Below are positions 17,261 to 24,368 of a stretch of DNA of 64,000 nucleotides, piece by piece. The position numbers and the translations under genes were made by a program. Where the stretch lies: NCBI RefSeq assembly GCF_015674855.1, contig NZ_JADMLG010000012.1:186001-250000 (forward strand), in the 5' to 3' direction. The notes below the pieces were generated by a model. It ran no database searches and was not told the DNA's origin. It was given only the letters and a program-made list of their open reading frames with translations. Within the stretch, counting starts at the first letter, position 1; the number at the start of each line of letters is the position of its first letter. The DNA is from Nocardia bovistercoris. GTDB taxonomy: Bacteria; Actinomycetota; Actinomycetes; Mycobacteriales; Mycobacteriaceae.

Positions 17261-18430
17261 ATGCGGCGCGAGAATCCACTGACACTCGGCAGTTCCGGTT
17301 ACAGCGACCGGGTACTCAGGTTGTTCGCGATATTTGTCGCCTGTGGATATCTGATCTATTTCGTCCTGCTGTATCCGCGCCTGGCCGACGAAGCGGCCCG
17401 CCTCGACAGCTGGTGGCTGCCGTTCGGTCTGACGCTGGTGTACGGCCCGCCGCTCCTCCTGTGTTCGACCGCGTTCTTCGCCGAATTGCGCACACTCCGA
17501 CGTACGGCGGGCGCGGTGGCGCTCTGCTATTTCGTGGCAGCCTTCACCTGGCCGCTGGCATGGCAGGGGGAGTCGATGCCGGAATGGCCGTTCGTCTCGA
17601 CCGTTCCGGGGCTCGCCGCCATGGCCGCGGCGCTGGTATGGCGCCCGTCCTGGGTCATGATCTACACGGTCGTGGTCGTTTCCGAGGTGCAGGTGTTGGG
17701 CATCACGCGCGCTCCCGAGGTCAACGAGCCGTTCTGGATGGGTTGGATTTACGCGACCAGTTTCTGTGTTGTCTACGTCGCCGCCACGCTGCGGGCGGTG
17801 CGGACCGGTCAGACGCTCGATGACGCACGCGCGGAAGCGGTCAGGTTGAGCGCCGAGGCCGAGGCGGTTCTGGTCTACAACGACGATCGCGAGCAATTCG
17901 CCAACGTCGTCCACGACAACGTCATGCACTGCCTGCGCATCGGTATGGCCGGAAAATTCAGTGCCAGAGACGCGGGCGAGGCGCTGCGCGCATTGGACGA
18001 CATCGGCGCCAAATCGGGCGACGAGCCGTTCAGCGGCGACGAGGTGATCGACTACTTGCGCGAAAAACTGCAGTCGCTCGACGAGGTCGAGGAGACCTCG
18101 ACCCTGGTGGTCGAGAATGGCGCGGGAGCTGAAGCCAGATTCGCCGCCGCGGTGGTTCGGACCGCGGGAATCGTTGTGAAAGAGGCGATGACGAACAGTG
18201 CCAGACATGCCGGACCGGAGGTGACACAGACCGCTACCGTTCGGATGGATCCCGGCTTGTTGAGAGTAATCATCGCCGACGACGGCTGCGGATTCGACAC
18301 CGCGCAGATCAGCAACCGGTGGGGTCTTCGAAGGTTGCCGAGGCAGGTCGAACGTGTCGGCGGAAAACTGCAGATCTCGTCGACCAGGGGGCATGGCACC
18401 GTCATCGAAATGTTGTGGGTCGCGGGATGA
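17261..18430 (+). CDS. Membrane sensor histidine kinase with divergent H-box
   Basis: A protein of about 389 residues (ATG 17261; GTG 17258 is also possible). Six or so hydrophobic segments fill residues 20-185. A dimerisation helix (AEAVRLSAEAEAVLVYNDDREQFANVVHDNVMHCLRIG) and a HATPase_c domain follow, the latter with N-box EAMTNSARHA and G-box DDGCGFD. The expected E-R-x-R-I-A-R-E-L-H-D phosphoacceptor helix is replaced by FANVVHDNVMH, in which the first His is the likely acceptor. A long charged insertion (DAGEALRALDDIGAKSGDEPFSGDEV) follows. The stop overlaps the ATG of the next gene. Confidence 0.85.
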   Translation: MRRENPLTLGSSGYSDRVLRLFAIFVACGYLIYFVLLYPRLADEAARLDSWWLPFGLTLVYGPPLLLCSTAFFAELRTLRRTAGAVALCYFVAAFTWPLAWQGESMPEWPFVSTVPGLAAMAAALVWRPSWVMIYTVVVVSEVQVLGITRAPEVNEPFWMGWIYATSFCVVYVAATLRAVRTGQTLDDARAEAVRLSAEAEAVLVYNDDREQFANVVHDNVMHCLRIGMAGKFSARDAGEALRALDDIGAKSGDEPFSGDEVIDYLREKLQSLDEVEETSTLVVENGAGAEARFAAAVVRTAGIVVKEAMTNSARHAGPEVTQTATVRMDPGLLRVIIADDGCGFDTAQISNRWGLRRLPRQVERVGGKLQISSTRGHGTVIEMLWVAG

Positions 18431-19479
18431 TCGGAACCGAGAAGCAGCCCAGCGATATCCGGGCGCTGCTGGGTATGAACACCCCCGCGGCGGGAGCGAT
18501 CCTCGCGTTCTATCTCGCGGGTGTCGCGGCACCGGCGGTCATCGGGGTCCACAGCACCGGCGGTCACTATTGGCAATCGGCCGTCACCGTGGTCGTGTAC
18601 TGGTGCGTCGGGGTCGCCCTTTTGACAATTCGCCGGGATCCGCTGCCGATTACCTCGAGCATGTTGATCTGTCTCGCCGCGCCGGTCATGACCGCTCTGG
18701 TCGTACTGACGCCGCCCTGGAGCGACTACGTACACGCGATCTGGCCCGCCAACGTCTACATAGTGATGCAGACGTTTCTCTGTGTCCGCGGCAGGACCGG
18801 ATTCGCATTGTCATCGATAGGGCTGACTTTCGCGGTGATCGCCGTGTGGTCGACTATCACCGGTCAGGGCGGGCCGCTACCCGGCATTCTCCTCGCGTTA
18901 CCCAATCTCGGCCCGCTGGCCATGTCCACGATGTTCGCGTACACGATTCGCCCTGCGGCCGCGAAGATCTTCGCCGCCAAGGCCGAACAGGATGCCGCGC
19001 TGCGCCAGATAGAGAAGGCAGCGGAGAACCGAAGAGCACTCGATGATCGGTTGCATGCGCTCGCGGCCGCGGCCAGGCCGTTGGTGGAACGGGTGGGCAC
19101 GGACACGGGATTCGATCCGGCACACATCCGCGCCTGTGAGGCATTGGAGTCACAATTGTCGGCGATTCTGCGCGGCAGTGGTTTGGTGGACGACATCGTC
19201 AATCCGTCCGCCGACGCCGCGCGCAATCGTGGTGTCGCTGTGAAGATGTTCGACGACGGCGATCTGAACATGCTCGACGACGAGGTCCGCGCGCGACTAC
19301 TGCGCGGAATCGCCGTCGAACTGGATCGTGCCGAGAACGGCGAAATCGTCATCAGGACCGTGCCCGCGGGCCGCGCCGAGCTGGCCACGGTGCGCGCACA
19401 GGGAAGCGGCTTCGTACGTCGTGCCACATTCGGCTTGGAAGGTGAACTGCTCAGGGAAAGCGTGCGCGACAGTTTGTGA
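18427..19479 (+). CDS. Membrane protein resembling a degenerate histidine kinase
   Basis: A 350-residue protein coupled to the kinase by an ATGA overlap. Residues 20-185 hold about six membrane segments. A coiled-coil helix (AKAEQDAALRQIEKAAENRRALDDRLHALAAAARPLVERVG) follows, then a soluble C-terminal domain of about 120 residues. The domain position mirrors a sensor kinase, but no phosphoacceptor His-Asp pair, N-box or G-box is visible. DDEVRARLLRGIAVELDRA occupies the place of the ATP lid region. It may modulate the neighbouring kinase as a regulatory or pseudokinase partner; that is inference. Confidence 0.7.
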   Translation: MIGTEKQPSDIRALLGMNTPAAGAILAFYLAGVAAPAVIGVHSTGGHYWQSAVTVVVYWCVGVALLTIRRDPLPITSSMLICLAAPVMTALVVLTPPWSDYVHAIWPANVYIVMQTFLCVRGRTGFALSSIGLTFAVIAVWSTITGQGGPLPGILLALPNLGPLAMSTMFAYTIRPAAAKIFAAKAEQDAALRQIEKAAENRRALDDRLHALAAAARPLVERVGTDTGFDPAHIRACEALESQLSAILRGSGLVDDIVNPSADAARNRGVAVKMFDDGDLNMLDDEVRARLLRGIAVELDRAENGEIVIRTVPAGRAELATVRAQGSGFVRRATFGLEGELLRESVRDSL

Positions 19480-19540
19480 GCGCGATAGACGCGGCGCGTA
19501 GCATATGGCGTGTCCGAGCACTGGTTGTGGAGGGCGAGCG

Positions 19541-19693
19541 ATGAGCGCGTTGACGCAGGTAACGCTGCACGGCGTCGAGGTGATTCTGTCGCCCGAGCAC
19601 ATCGAGGCGCGTCGCCGTAAGGCCGAGAGGGTTCTCGGCCGACGATTTCCACCGCGGCCGACCAGGGTGCCGGCCGACGAGCACGATCGATAG
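19541..19693 (+). CDS. Hypothetical small protein
   Basis: A 50-residue frame from ATG 19541, preceded by GGAGGG at 19529-19534. The first 20 residues are a hydrophobic strand pattern (TLHGVEVILSPEHIE) and the rest is a basic helix and tail (ARRRKAERVLGRRFPPRPTR). I do not recognise it. The strong ribosome-binding site and compact composition favour a real gene. Confidence 0.5.
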   Translation: MSALTQVTLHGVEVILSPEHIEARRRKAERVLGRRFPPRPTRVPADEHDR

Positions 19694-19820
19694 ACCCTGT
19701 GCCGGGTGTCGAGCCGAACTGAATCCCTGCCCTCACCGACGCTGACCGGACGGTGGGTCGAGACGGCCTCGGCCTGTGGTTTCGTGGCAATTCGTGCAGC
19801 GACCGCCTTCGGGAGGTGTC

Positions 19821-20177
19821 ATGGGTGACGATGTCGGGAAGAGTTGGAACGACGATGGGGCGTTTCGGCGGGCGGGGATGTATGTGCTCGGGGTGATCGC
19901 TGTGGCGGGGGTTGTCGCGGTGGTCGCTTATTCGTGGGCGGATCGGCGTGAGTCGTGTGCCGGGGCGGAGGTGGTGCTTTGCGACAACCCTTCGGCGCTC
20001 GTGGTGGTTCTGGTTCCCGCCTTGGTGCTGTTGGGCGGGGGGATCGGGGCTTTTGTTCGTACCTATCTGGTGTGGCGGGACGGGGGGAGTTGGCCTGTCT
20101 GGCAGGGGGCGGGGTGGTTTCTGTTCGTGCTCATGGTGGTGTATTTGTCGATTGGTGGGGGTGTCGGGGCGAGTTGA
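19821..20177 (+). CDS. Small integral membrane protein of unknown function
   Basis: A 118-residue protein from ATG 19821, after GGGAGG at 19811-19816. Three hydrophobic segments are evident: about residues 18-38, 58-80 and 92-113. Two cysteines flank the first extracytoplasmic loop (SCAGAEVVLC). No family is recognised. The codon third positions show more G/T than neighbouring genes. Confidence 0.65.
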   Translation: MGDDVGKSWNDDGAFRRAGMYVLGVIAVAGVVAVVAYSWADRRESCAGAEVVLCDNPSALVVVLVPALVLLGGGIGAFVRTYLVWRDGGSWPVWQGAGWFLFVLMVVYLSIGGGVGAS

Positions 20178-20278
20178 GCGGGCTTTCTTCGTGCGTTCGT
20201 GCGGGGTGTCCGGTGCGTGGTCGCGCTGTTCGTCCTCGATCGGATGTATTCGGACCTGGTCGCGCCTACCGTTGTGCT

Positions 20279-20656
20279 ATGACGTGGAACGGGATCGATG
20301 AGAGCAAATACGCGCTTTTGACCACCTATCGCAAGGATGGGACGCCGGTCGCGACGCCGGTCTGGGTGGCGCCCGACGGGGATCGGCTGGTGGTGTGGAC
20401 CAATCCCGGTACGGGGAAGGTCAAACGGATTCGTCGTAATCCCGAAGTGAGTCTGCAAACCTGCGATGCGCGGGGGAAGACGACCAGCGGGCCGGTGGTG
20501 CGGGGGCATGCGGAGGTGTTGGGGGCCGAGGGGACCGAGCGGGTCCGTGCGGCGGTGATCAAGAAGTATCCGATTTCCGGGCGTCTGTTGATTCGGGCGC
20601 ATCGGCTGTTCAAGGGCGCGGACGGGTCGGTGGGTGTGGCCATCGCCGAGATCTGA
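20279..20656 (+). CDS. PPOX-class F420/flavin-dependent reductase-like protein
   Basis: A 125-residue split-barrel protein of the PPOX-class F420-dependent oxidoreductase group. TTYRKDGTPVATPVWVAPDGDRLVVWTN is the family's opening strand pair, and GKVKRIRRNPEVSLQTCDARG is the conserved cofactor-binding turn. The start is ATG 20279. A paralogue with the same layout is at 23284-23667. The convergent XRE gene ends 8 bp past its stop. The substrate is unknown. Confidence 0.85.
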   Translation: MTWNGIDESKYALLTTYRKDGTPVATPVWVAPDGDRLVVWTNPGTGKVKRIRRNPEVSLQTCDARGKTTSGPVVRGHAEVLGAEGTERVRAAVIKKYPISGRLLIRAHRLFKGADGSVGVAIAEI

Positions 20657-20663
20657 GAGCGGC

Positions 20664-20927
20664 TCAGGCGGATTCGGCGAGACCTGCCGCGCGCCAGGTT
20701 TCGGCGAGTTCCTGAATCGGCAGGTCGAGCGCCTGTGCGAGGGCGACCACGGTGCCGAAGGCGGGGGAGGGGAGGCGGCCGGTTTCGATCTTGCGGAGGG
20801 TTTCGGGGGAGATGCCCGCGCTGGTGGCGACGTCGGTGAGGTCGCGGTTCGCGCGGGCCGCGCGCAGTCGGGCGCCGAGGCGGCGGCCCGCTTCGATCTG
20901 GGCGGGGGTGAGCGGGAGGCGGACCAT
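20664..20927 (-). CDS. XRE-family helix-turn-helix regulator
   Basis: An 87-residue single-domain regulator. The Cro/C1-type fold spans about residues 16-72: LGARLRAARANRDLTDVATSAGISPETLRKIETGRLPSPAFGTVVALAQAL, with the recognition helix at SPETLRKIE. It diverges from the methionine aminopeptidase gene, with only 75 bp between starts. That gap holds two AT-rich palindromes that are the obvious candidate operators. Confidence 0.9.
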   Translation of the reverse strand: MVRLPLTPAQIEAGRRLGARLRAARANRDLTDVATSAGISPETLRKIETGRLPSPAFGTVVALAQALDLPIQELAETWRAAGLAESA

Positions 20928-20944
20928 GCGGTCAGGATACGAGT

Positions 20945-20990
20945 GGTATTTAAATACCGCAAGGCGCTAGGCTCGGTATTAAAATACCGA
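20945..20990. promoter_or_regulatory. Twin palindromic operators between the XRE regulator and methionine aminopeptidase
   Basis: GGTATTTAAATACC (20945-20958) is a perfect 14-bp palindrome. TCGGTATTAAAATACCGA (20973-20990) is near-perfect with one central mismatch. Both share GGTATT-N2-AATACC, and their centres are 30 bp apart, close to three helical turns. They stand out strongly from GC-rich flanks and lie between two divergent starts, one of which encodes a DNA-binding protein. Confidence 0.75.
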
Positions 20991-21002
20991 GTGGAGGTCG
21001 TC

Positions 21003-21773
21003 GTGGTCGAATTGAAAACGCCCGAGGAGATCGAGCGCATGGGGGTGACCGGCGCGTTCGTCGCCGACGTGCTCGCCGACCTGCGTGTCCGCGCACGGGT
21101 GGGGGTGAATCTGCTCGAGCTGGAAGCGCATGTGCGCGAACGTATCTCCGAGCGCGGCGCGCAGTCGTGCTACTGGGATTACGCGCCATCGTTCGGCCGC
21201 GGTCCCTTCCGCAACACTGTCTGCCTCTCGGTGAACGACGCTGTCCTGCACGGGCTTCCGTTCGACTACGCGCTGTGCGACGGTGATGTGCTCTCGATCG
21301 ATCTCGCGGTCGGCATCGACGGGTGGGTGGCCGACGCGGCGACCACCGTCATCGTCGGGACCGCCGACGCCGAAGACGTTCGCCTGGTGCGCGCCACCGA
21401 ACGGGCGCTGGCCGCCGCGATCGCGGTCGCCTTGCCGGGCAACAGGATCGGCGATATCTCCGCGGCCGTCGGCGAGGTCGCCCGCGCCGACGGCTATCCG
21501 GTGAACACCGAATTCGGCGGACACGGACTCGGCCGGACCATGCACGAGGACCCGCACGTCCCCAATGTGGGCCGCAAGGGACGCGGGATGATCCTGCGCC
21601 CCGGCCTCACCCTCGCCATCGAACCGTGGTTCTGCCGGACCACCGACCGCATCTACACCGACCAGGACGGGTGGACCATCCGCTCCGCCGACGGCTCCCG
21701 CACGGCCCATTCCGAGCACACCATCGCCGTCACCGCCGACGGCCCGCGTGTACTCACCGTCCCGGCCCGATAG
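21003..21773 (+). CDS. map: Type I methionine aminopeptidase
   Basis: A 256-residue metallopeptidase that removes the initiator methionine from new proteins. The five metal ligands of the family are visible: Asp in LSIDLAV, Asp in VADAATT, His in GGHGLGRTMHEDPHVPN, Glu in AIEPW and Glu in SEHTIAV. GTG 21003 is chosen because GGAGG lies five bases upstream. The start sits directly behind the twin palindromes, so expression is probably controlled by the divergent XRE protein. No N-terminal zinc-finger or SH3-binding extension is present. A housekeeping map elsewhere in the genome is likely, with this copy specialised or regulated. Confidence 0.9.
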   Translation: MVELKTPEEIERMGVTGAFVADVLADLRVRARVGVNLLELEAHVRERISERGAQSCYWDYAPSFGRGPFRNTVCLSVNDAVLHGLPFDYALCDGDVLSIDLAVGIDGWVADAATTVIVGTADAEDVRLVRATERALAAAIAVALPGNRIGDISAAVGEVARADGYPVNTEFGGHGLGRTMHEDPHVPNVGRKGRGMILRPGLTLAIEPWFCRTTDRIYTDQDGWTIRSADGSRTAHSEHTIAVTADGPRVLTVPAR

Positions 21774-21853
21774 AGCTCGGCCGGGTGGTCGAAGCTCTCG
21801 GCCCACACCGCCCGGTGTCCCGGTACTCGATCGCGTGGCCTTGCGGTGTGGAA

Positions 21854-22585
21854 CTATTCGCGTGGTTCGGCCACGGGGCGCAGCCATTCCTGGAGTGCGA
21901 TGCCCGCGCGCAGTTCCTCGTCCACCTTCGCGCGGCCCGCTTCGTCGAGCTCCAGTTCCGTGATGCGGGCACGGTAGCGTTGCGCGCCGTCGAGGTCGTC
22001 GGTGGCGACGGCGAGTTCGGCGAGCATGGCCAGGGCGAGGCCGCGTTCGGTGGGGCTCGCGAGCAGGGCGAAGCGCCCGAGGCCGACCTCGAGGACGCGG
22101 GCGGCGGCTTTGTCGTCGTTCTTGAAGTCGCGCAGGATGCGGGCGTTGTCGAGGACGCGGGCGAGGTCGTCGAGTTCCGAGGCGCCGCCGTATTCGACGT
22201 TCTCCGGGATGTCGGGCTGGATGAACACCAACTCGTTGCCGTCGGGGTCCACCAGGCTGAAACGGCTCTGGCCGGTGCGGAAGCGGGTGATTCGGGGGTG
22301 GCCTTCGGTGGTGACGCGGCCGTGCAGGGTGCGCAGCGCGGTGCTGAATTCTCGGTGTGCGGCGGCGACGTCTTCGACCATGACGAGGGCGGCGACGTGT
22401 TCCACGGGCGCGGGCAGAGAGTGGGGGGCTTCGGTGATGTGGATCGGGCAGCCGTTGCGTTCGAAGGCGAGATAGACGTAGGGCGTGGTCTGTTCGTGGG
22501 TGACGGTGTAGCCGAGGGTGCGATAGAAGTCGAGCGCGGTGTCGGGTGCGGTGGTCCAGAGCACCGGCACGGGTGAATCGCCCAT
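21854..22585 (-). CDS. VOC/glyoxalase-fold protein with helical C-terminal extension
   Basis: A 243-residue protein. Residues 1-130 form a vicinal-oxygen-chelate domain (PVLWTTAPDTALDFYRTLGY, then FSLVDPDGNELVFIQP). Residues 145-235 add a helical region (DDLARVLDNARILRDFKNDDKAAARVLEVGL, then ALAMLAELAVATDDLDGAQRYRARI) that resembles two TPR-like helix pairs. The start is ATG 22585. The gene diverges from a padR-family gene across a 115-bp gap with twin TCAAATTTGA palindromes, which suggests PadR control. Such VOC proteins often bind toxic small molecules, but the ligand is unknown. Confidence 0.85.
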   Translation of the reverse strand: MGDSPVPVLWTTAPDTALDFYRTLGYTVTHEQTTPYVYLAFERNGCPIHITEAPHSLPAPVEHVAALVMVEDVAAAHREFSTALRTLHGRVTTEGHPRITRFRTGQSRFSLVDPDGNELVFIQPDIPENVEYGGASELDDLARVLDNARILRDFKNDDKAAARVLEVGLGRFALLASPTERGLALAMLAELAVATDDLDGAQRYRARITELELDEAGRAKVDEELRAGIALQEWLRPVAEPRE

Positions 22586-22609
22586 GGAGTTCCTCCCGGA
22601 TCTTGCTAT

Positions 22610-22662
22610 TCAAATTTGACTACTCGAGGTTAGGGCTGCGGATTCGCGGAAGTCAAATTTGA
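22610..22662. promoter_or_regulatory. Twin TCAAATTTGA palindromes in the VOC/PadR divergent region
   Basis: Perfect 10-bp palindromes occur at 22610-22619 and 22653-22662, with centres 43 bp apart (about four helical turns). The 3' flanks also match (CTAC and GTAC). They lie between divergent VOC and padR starts and are the natural candidates for PadR binding. Confidence 0.7.
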
Positions 22663-22700
22663 GTACCGTAGGGTTCCGACTACGGACGAGAGGGTGAGGG

Positions 22701-23249
22701 ATGTCGGCGGTGCGGCTGCTCGTGCTCGGCGTGATCCGCAGGCGCCAGCCTGCGCACGGTTACGCGGTGCGCGCCGAACTGCTGTCCTGGCGGGCCGAGA
22801 CCTGGACCAATGTCAAACCCGGCTCGATCTATCACGCGCTCAAACAGCTCGCCGCCGAGGGCAAGTTGCGCGCGCAGGGCACCGAGAGCAGCGATAAAGG
22901 CCCGGGCCGCACGCTGTTCGCGCTCACCGACGCGGGGGAGGCGGAATTCCGCGCGCTCATGGATCGCGCGCTGGTCAGCATCGATATGGAGGAACTCGGG
23001 GCAGGCATCGCCTTCATGGACGCGCTGCCGCGGGCGCACGTGGTGGCGAAATTGCGCGAGCAGCGCCGCAACAGCGCCGCGACGCGCGACCAACTCACCG
23101 CCATGATCCCGGAATTCCCCGGCCGCTACGAACAGCCGCACGCCACCGACCTGCTCGAACTGTGGAGCGGGGTTTTCGACAATCTGTCCGCGTGGACCGG
23201 GCGGGTGCTGGATCGGCTGGAGGCGGGCGAATATCCGATGTCGGACTGA
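22701..23249 (+). CDS. PadR-family transcriptional regulator
   Basis: A 182-residue PadR protein. The winged helix is RLLVLGVIRRRQPAHGYAVRAELLSWRAETWTNVKPGSIYHALKQLAAEGKL, where GSIYHALKQL is the recognition helix and HGYAVRAEL the family signature. The C-terminal Vir_C-like domain has coiled-coil dimerisation helices. ATG 22701 follows GAGGG. It probably represses itself and the divergent VOC gene through the two palindromes between them. Confidence 0.9.
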   Translation: MSAVRLLVLGVIRRRQPAHGYAVRAELLSWRAETWTNVKPGSIYHALKQLAAEGKLRAQGTESSDKGPGRTLFALTDAGEAEFRALMDRALVSIDMEELGAGIAFMDALPRAHVVAKLREQRRNSAATRDQLTAMIPEFPGRYEQPHATDLLELWSGVFDNLSAWTGRVLDRLEAGEYPMSD

Positions 23250-23283
23250 GCGCGCCACCCTCGCGCGGCGATAGGCTCGCCGT

Positions 23284-23667
23284 ATGGCCAATACGCTCGG
23301 CGCCCTCGGCGACGCGAACTATGTATTTCTCACCACGTTCCGCAAGGACGGCACACCGGTCGGGACACCGCTGTGGGCCGTGGCCGACGGCGACAAACTC
23401 TACGTCTGGACCGTCACCGACAGCTGGAAGGTGAAGCGGCTGCGGCGCAATCCCGCGGTCACCGTGCAGCCCTGCGACGTGCGCGGCAAGACCAGCGGCG
23501 AGGTGGTCGATGGCACGGGGGTGATCCTGGACGCCGATGGCACCGAGAAGGTGCGGAAATTGTTGAAGCGCAAGTACTTCATCCTCGGCCCGCTGACCAT
23601 CATCGGCAGCAATCTGCGCAGGGGAAAAGCGGGAACGATCGGTATCGAAATCACCCCGAAGTCTTGA
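23284..23667 (+). CDS. PPOX-class F420/flavin-dependent reductase-like protein (second copy)
   Basis: A 127-residue split-barrel protein that parallels the gene at 20279. FLTTFRKDGTPVGTPLWAVADGDKLYVWT and KVKRLRRNPAVTVQPCDVRGK are the same two landmark segments. The last 25 residues are more basic and hydrophobic (ILGPLTIIGSNLRRGK). It lies 34 bp after padR and may be co-transcribed with it. The substrate is unknown. Confidence 0.85.
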   Translation: MANTLGALGDANYVFLTTFRKDGTPVGTPLWAVADGDKLYVWTVTDSWKVKRLRRNPAVTVQPCDVRGKTSGEVVDGTGVILDADGTEKVRKLLKRKYFILGPLTIIGSNLRRGKAGTIGIEITPKS

Positions 23668-23833
23668 CCGACCGCGGGCGCGATCGTCGTTCGGCACAGA
23701 ATTCCGCCGTCGGCGACAGTGATTCGGGGGAGTGTGGGACGAAGAGTGCGGCGGCTCCGATATCCTCGTCGCGCACCGGGGTAGTCCAGTGGCGGACCTC
23801 ATATTTCGGCCCTGCCCCGGGGGGAGGAACGTG

Positions 23834-24349
23834 ATGACGGTACCGACACGACCACCGAACACCTCTCGTCCGTATCCGGTCGCCGATAATTCGGCGCGCG
23901 GGCCTGAATCGGAATACACCGCGAACGGGTGGGTTCCGGTGATCATCGCCGGTGTCGTCGCCGCGTTCGTGATCGCGATCGCCGGTGTGATCGCGGGACT
24001 CGTCGTGGTCAACATCCGGGAATCGGCGCCGCAAGCGCCCAAACCCGCGGCGGCCCAATCGCCCGCGACGATACCGGCGGCCGCGCCGCTCACCGAGGCG
24101 CCGCCCATCGTGGTCGACACCGCCGTGGTCGACCACCTCGACCCGCTCGCGGTGCAGCGCGGCGTGGTGCGGGTGCTCGGCGAGTCCTACGGAGTCGCGG
24201 ATGTGCGCGAGGTGAAATGCCCCGGCGAGCAACCGGTCGAGATCGGCGTCGTCTTCGACTGCACGGCCAGGGTCGACGGCCTGCGCAAGACCGTCACCGT
24301 GACCGTCACCGATCGCGACGGCACCTACGAGGTGAGCAGGCCGCACTGA
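23834..24349 (+). CDS. DUF4333-type membrane-anchored protein
   Basis: A 171-residue protein with a cytoplasmic Pro-rich N-terminus, one membrane helix at about residues 35-60 (VIIAGVVAAFVIAIAGVIAGLVVV), an Ala/Pro-rich linker and a small exported domain. The domain has two cysteines (VKCPGE and VFDCTARV) and the final YEV motif typical of DUF4333 proteins in mycobacteria and relatives. ATG 23834 (or GTG 23831) follows GGGGAGG. The function of the family is unknown. Confidence 0.78.
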   Translation: MTVPTRPPNTSRPYPVADNSARGPESEYTANGWVPVIIAGVVAAFVIAIAGVIAGLVVVNIRESAPQAPKPAAAQSPATIPAAAPLTEAPPIVVDTAVVDHLDPLAVQRGVVRVLGESYGVADVREVKCPGEQPVEIGVVFDCTARVDGLRKTVTVTVTDRDGTYEVSRPH

Positions 24350-24368
24350 GGCGGCCCGCCCCCGTCCG

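Noticed and set aside
16580..18532. 650-codon minus-strand frame across the response regulator and kinase
   Set aside because: Shadow of two clear plus-strand genes with intact receiver, HTH and ATPase motifs.
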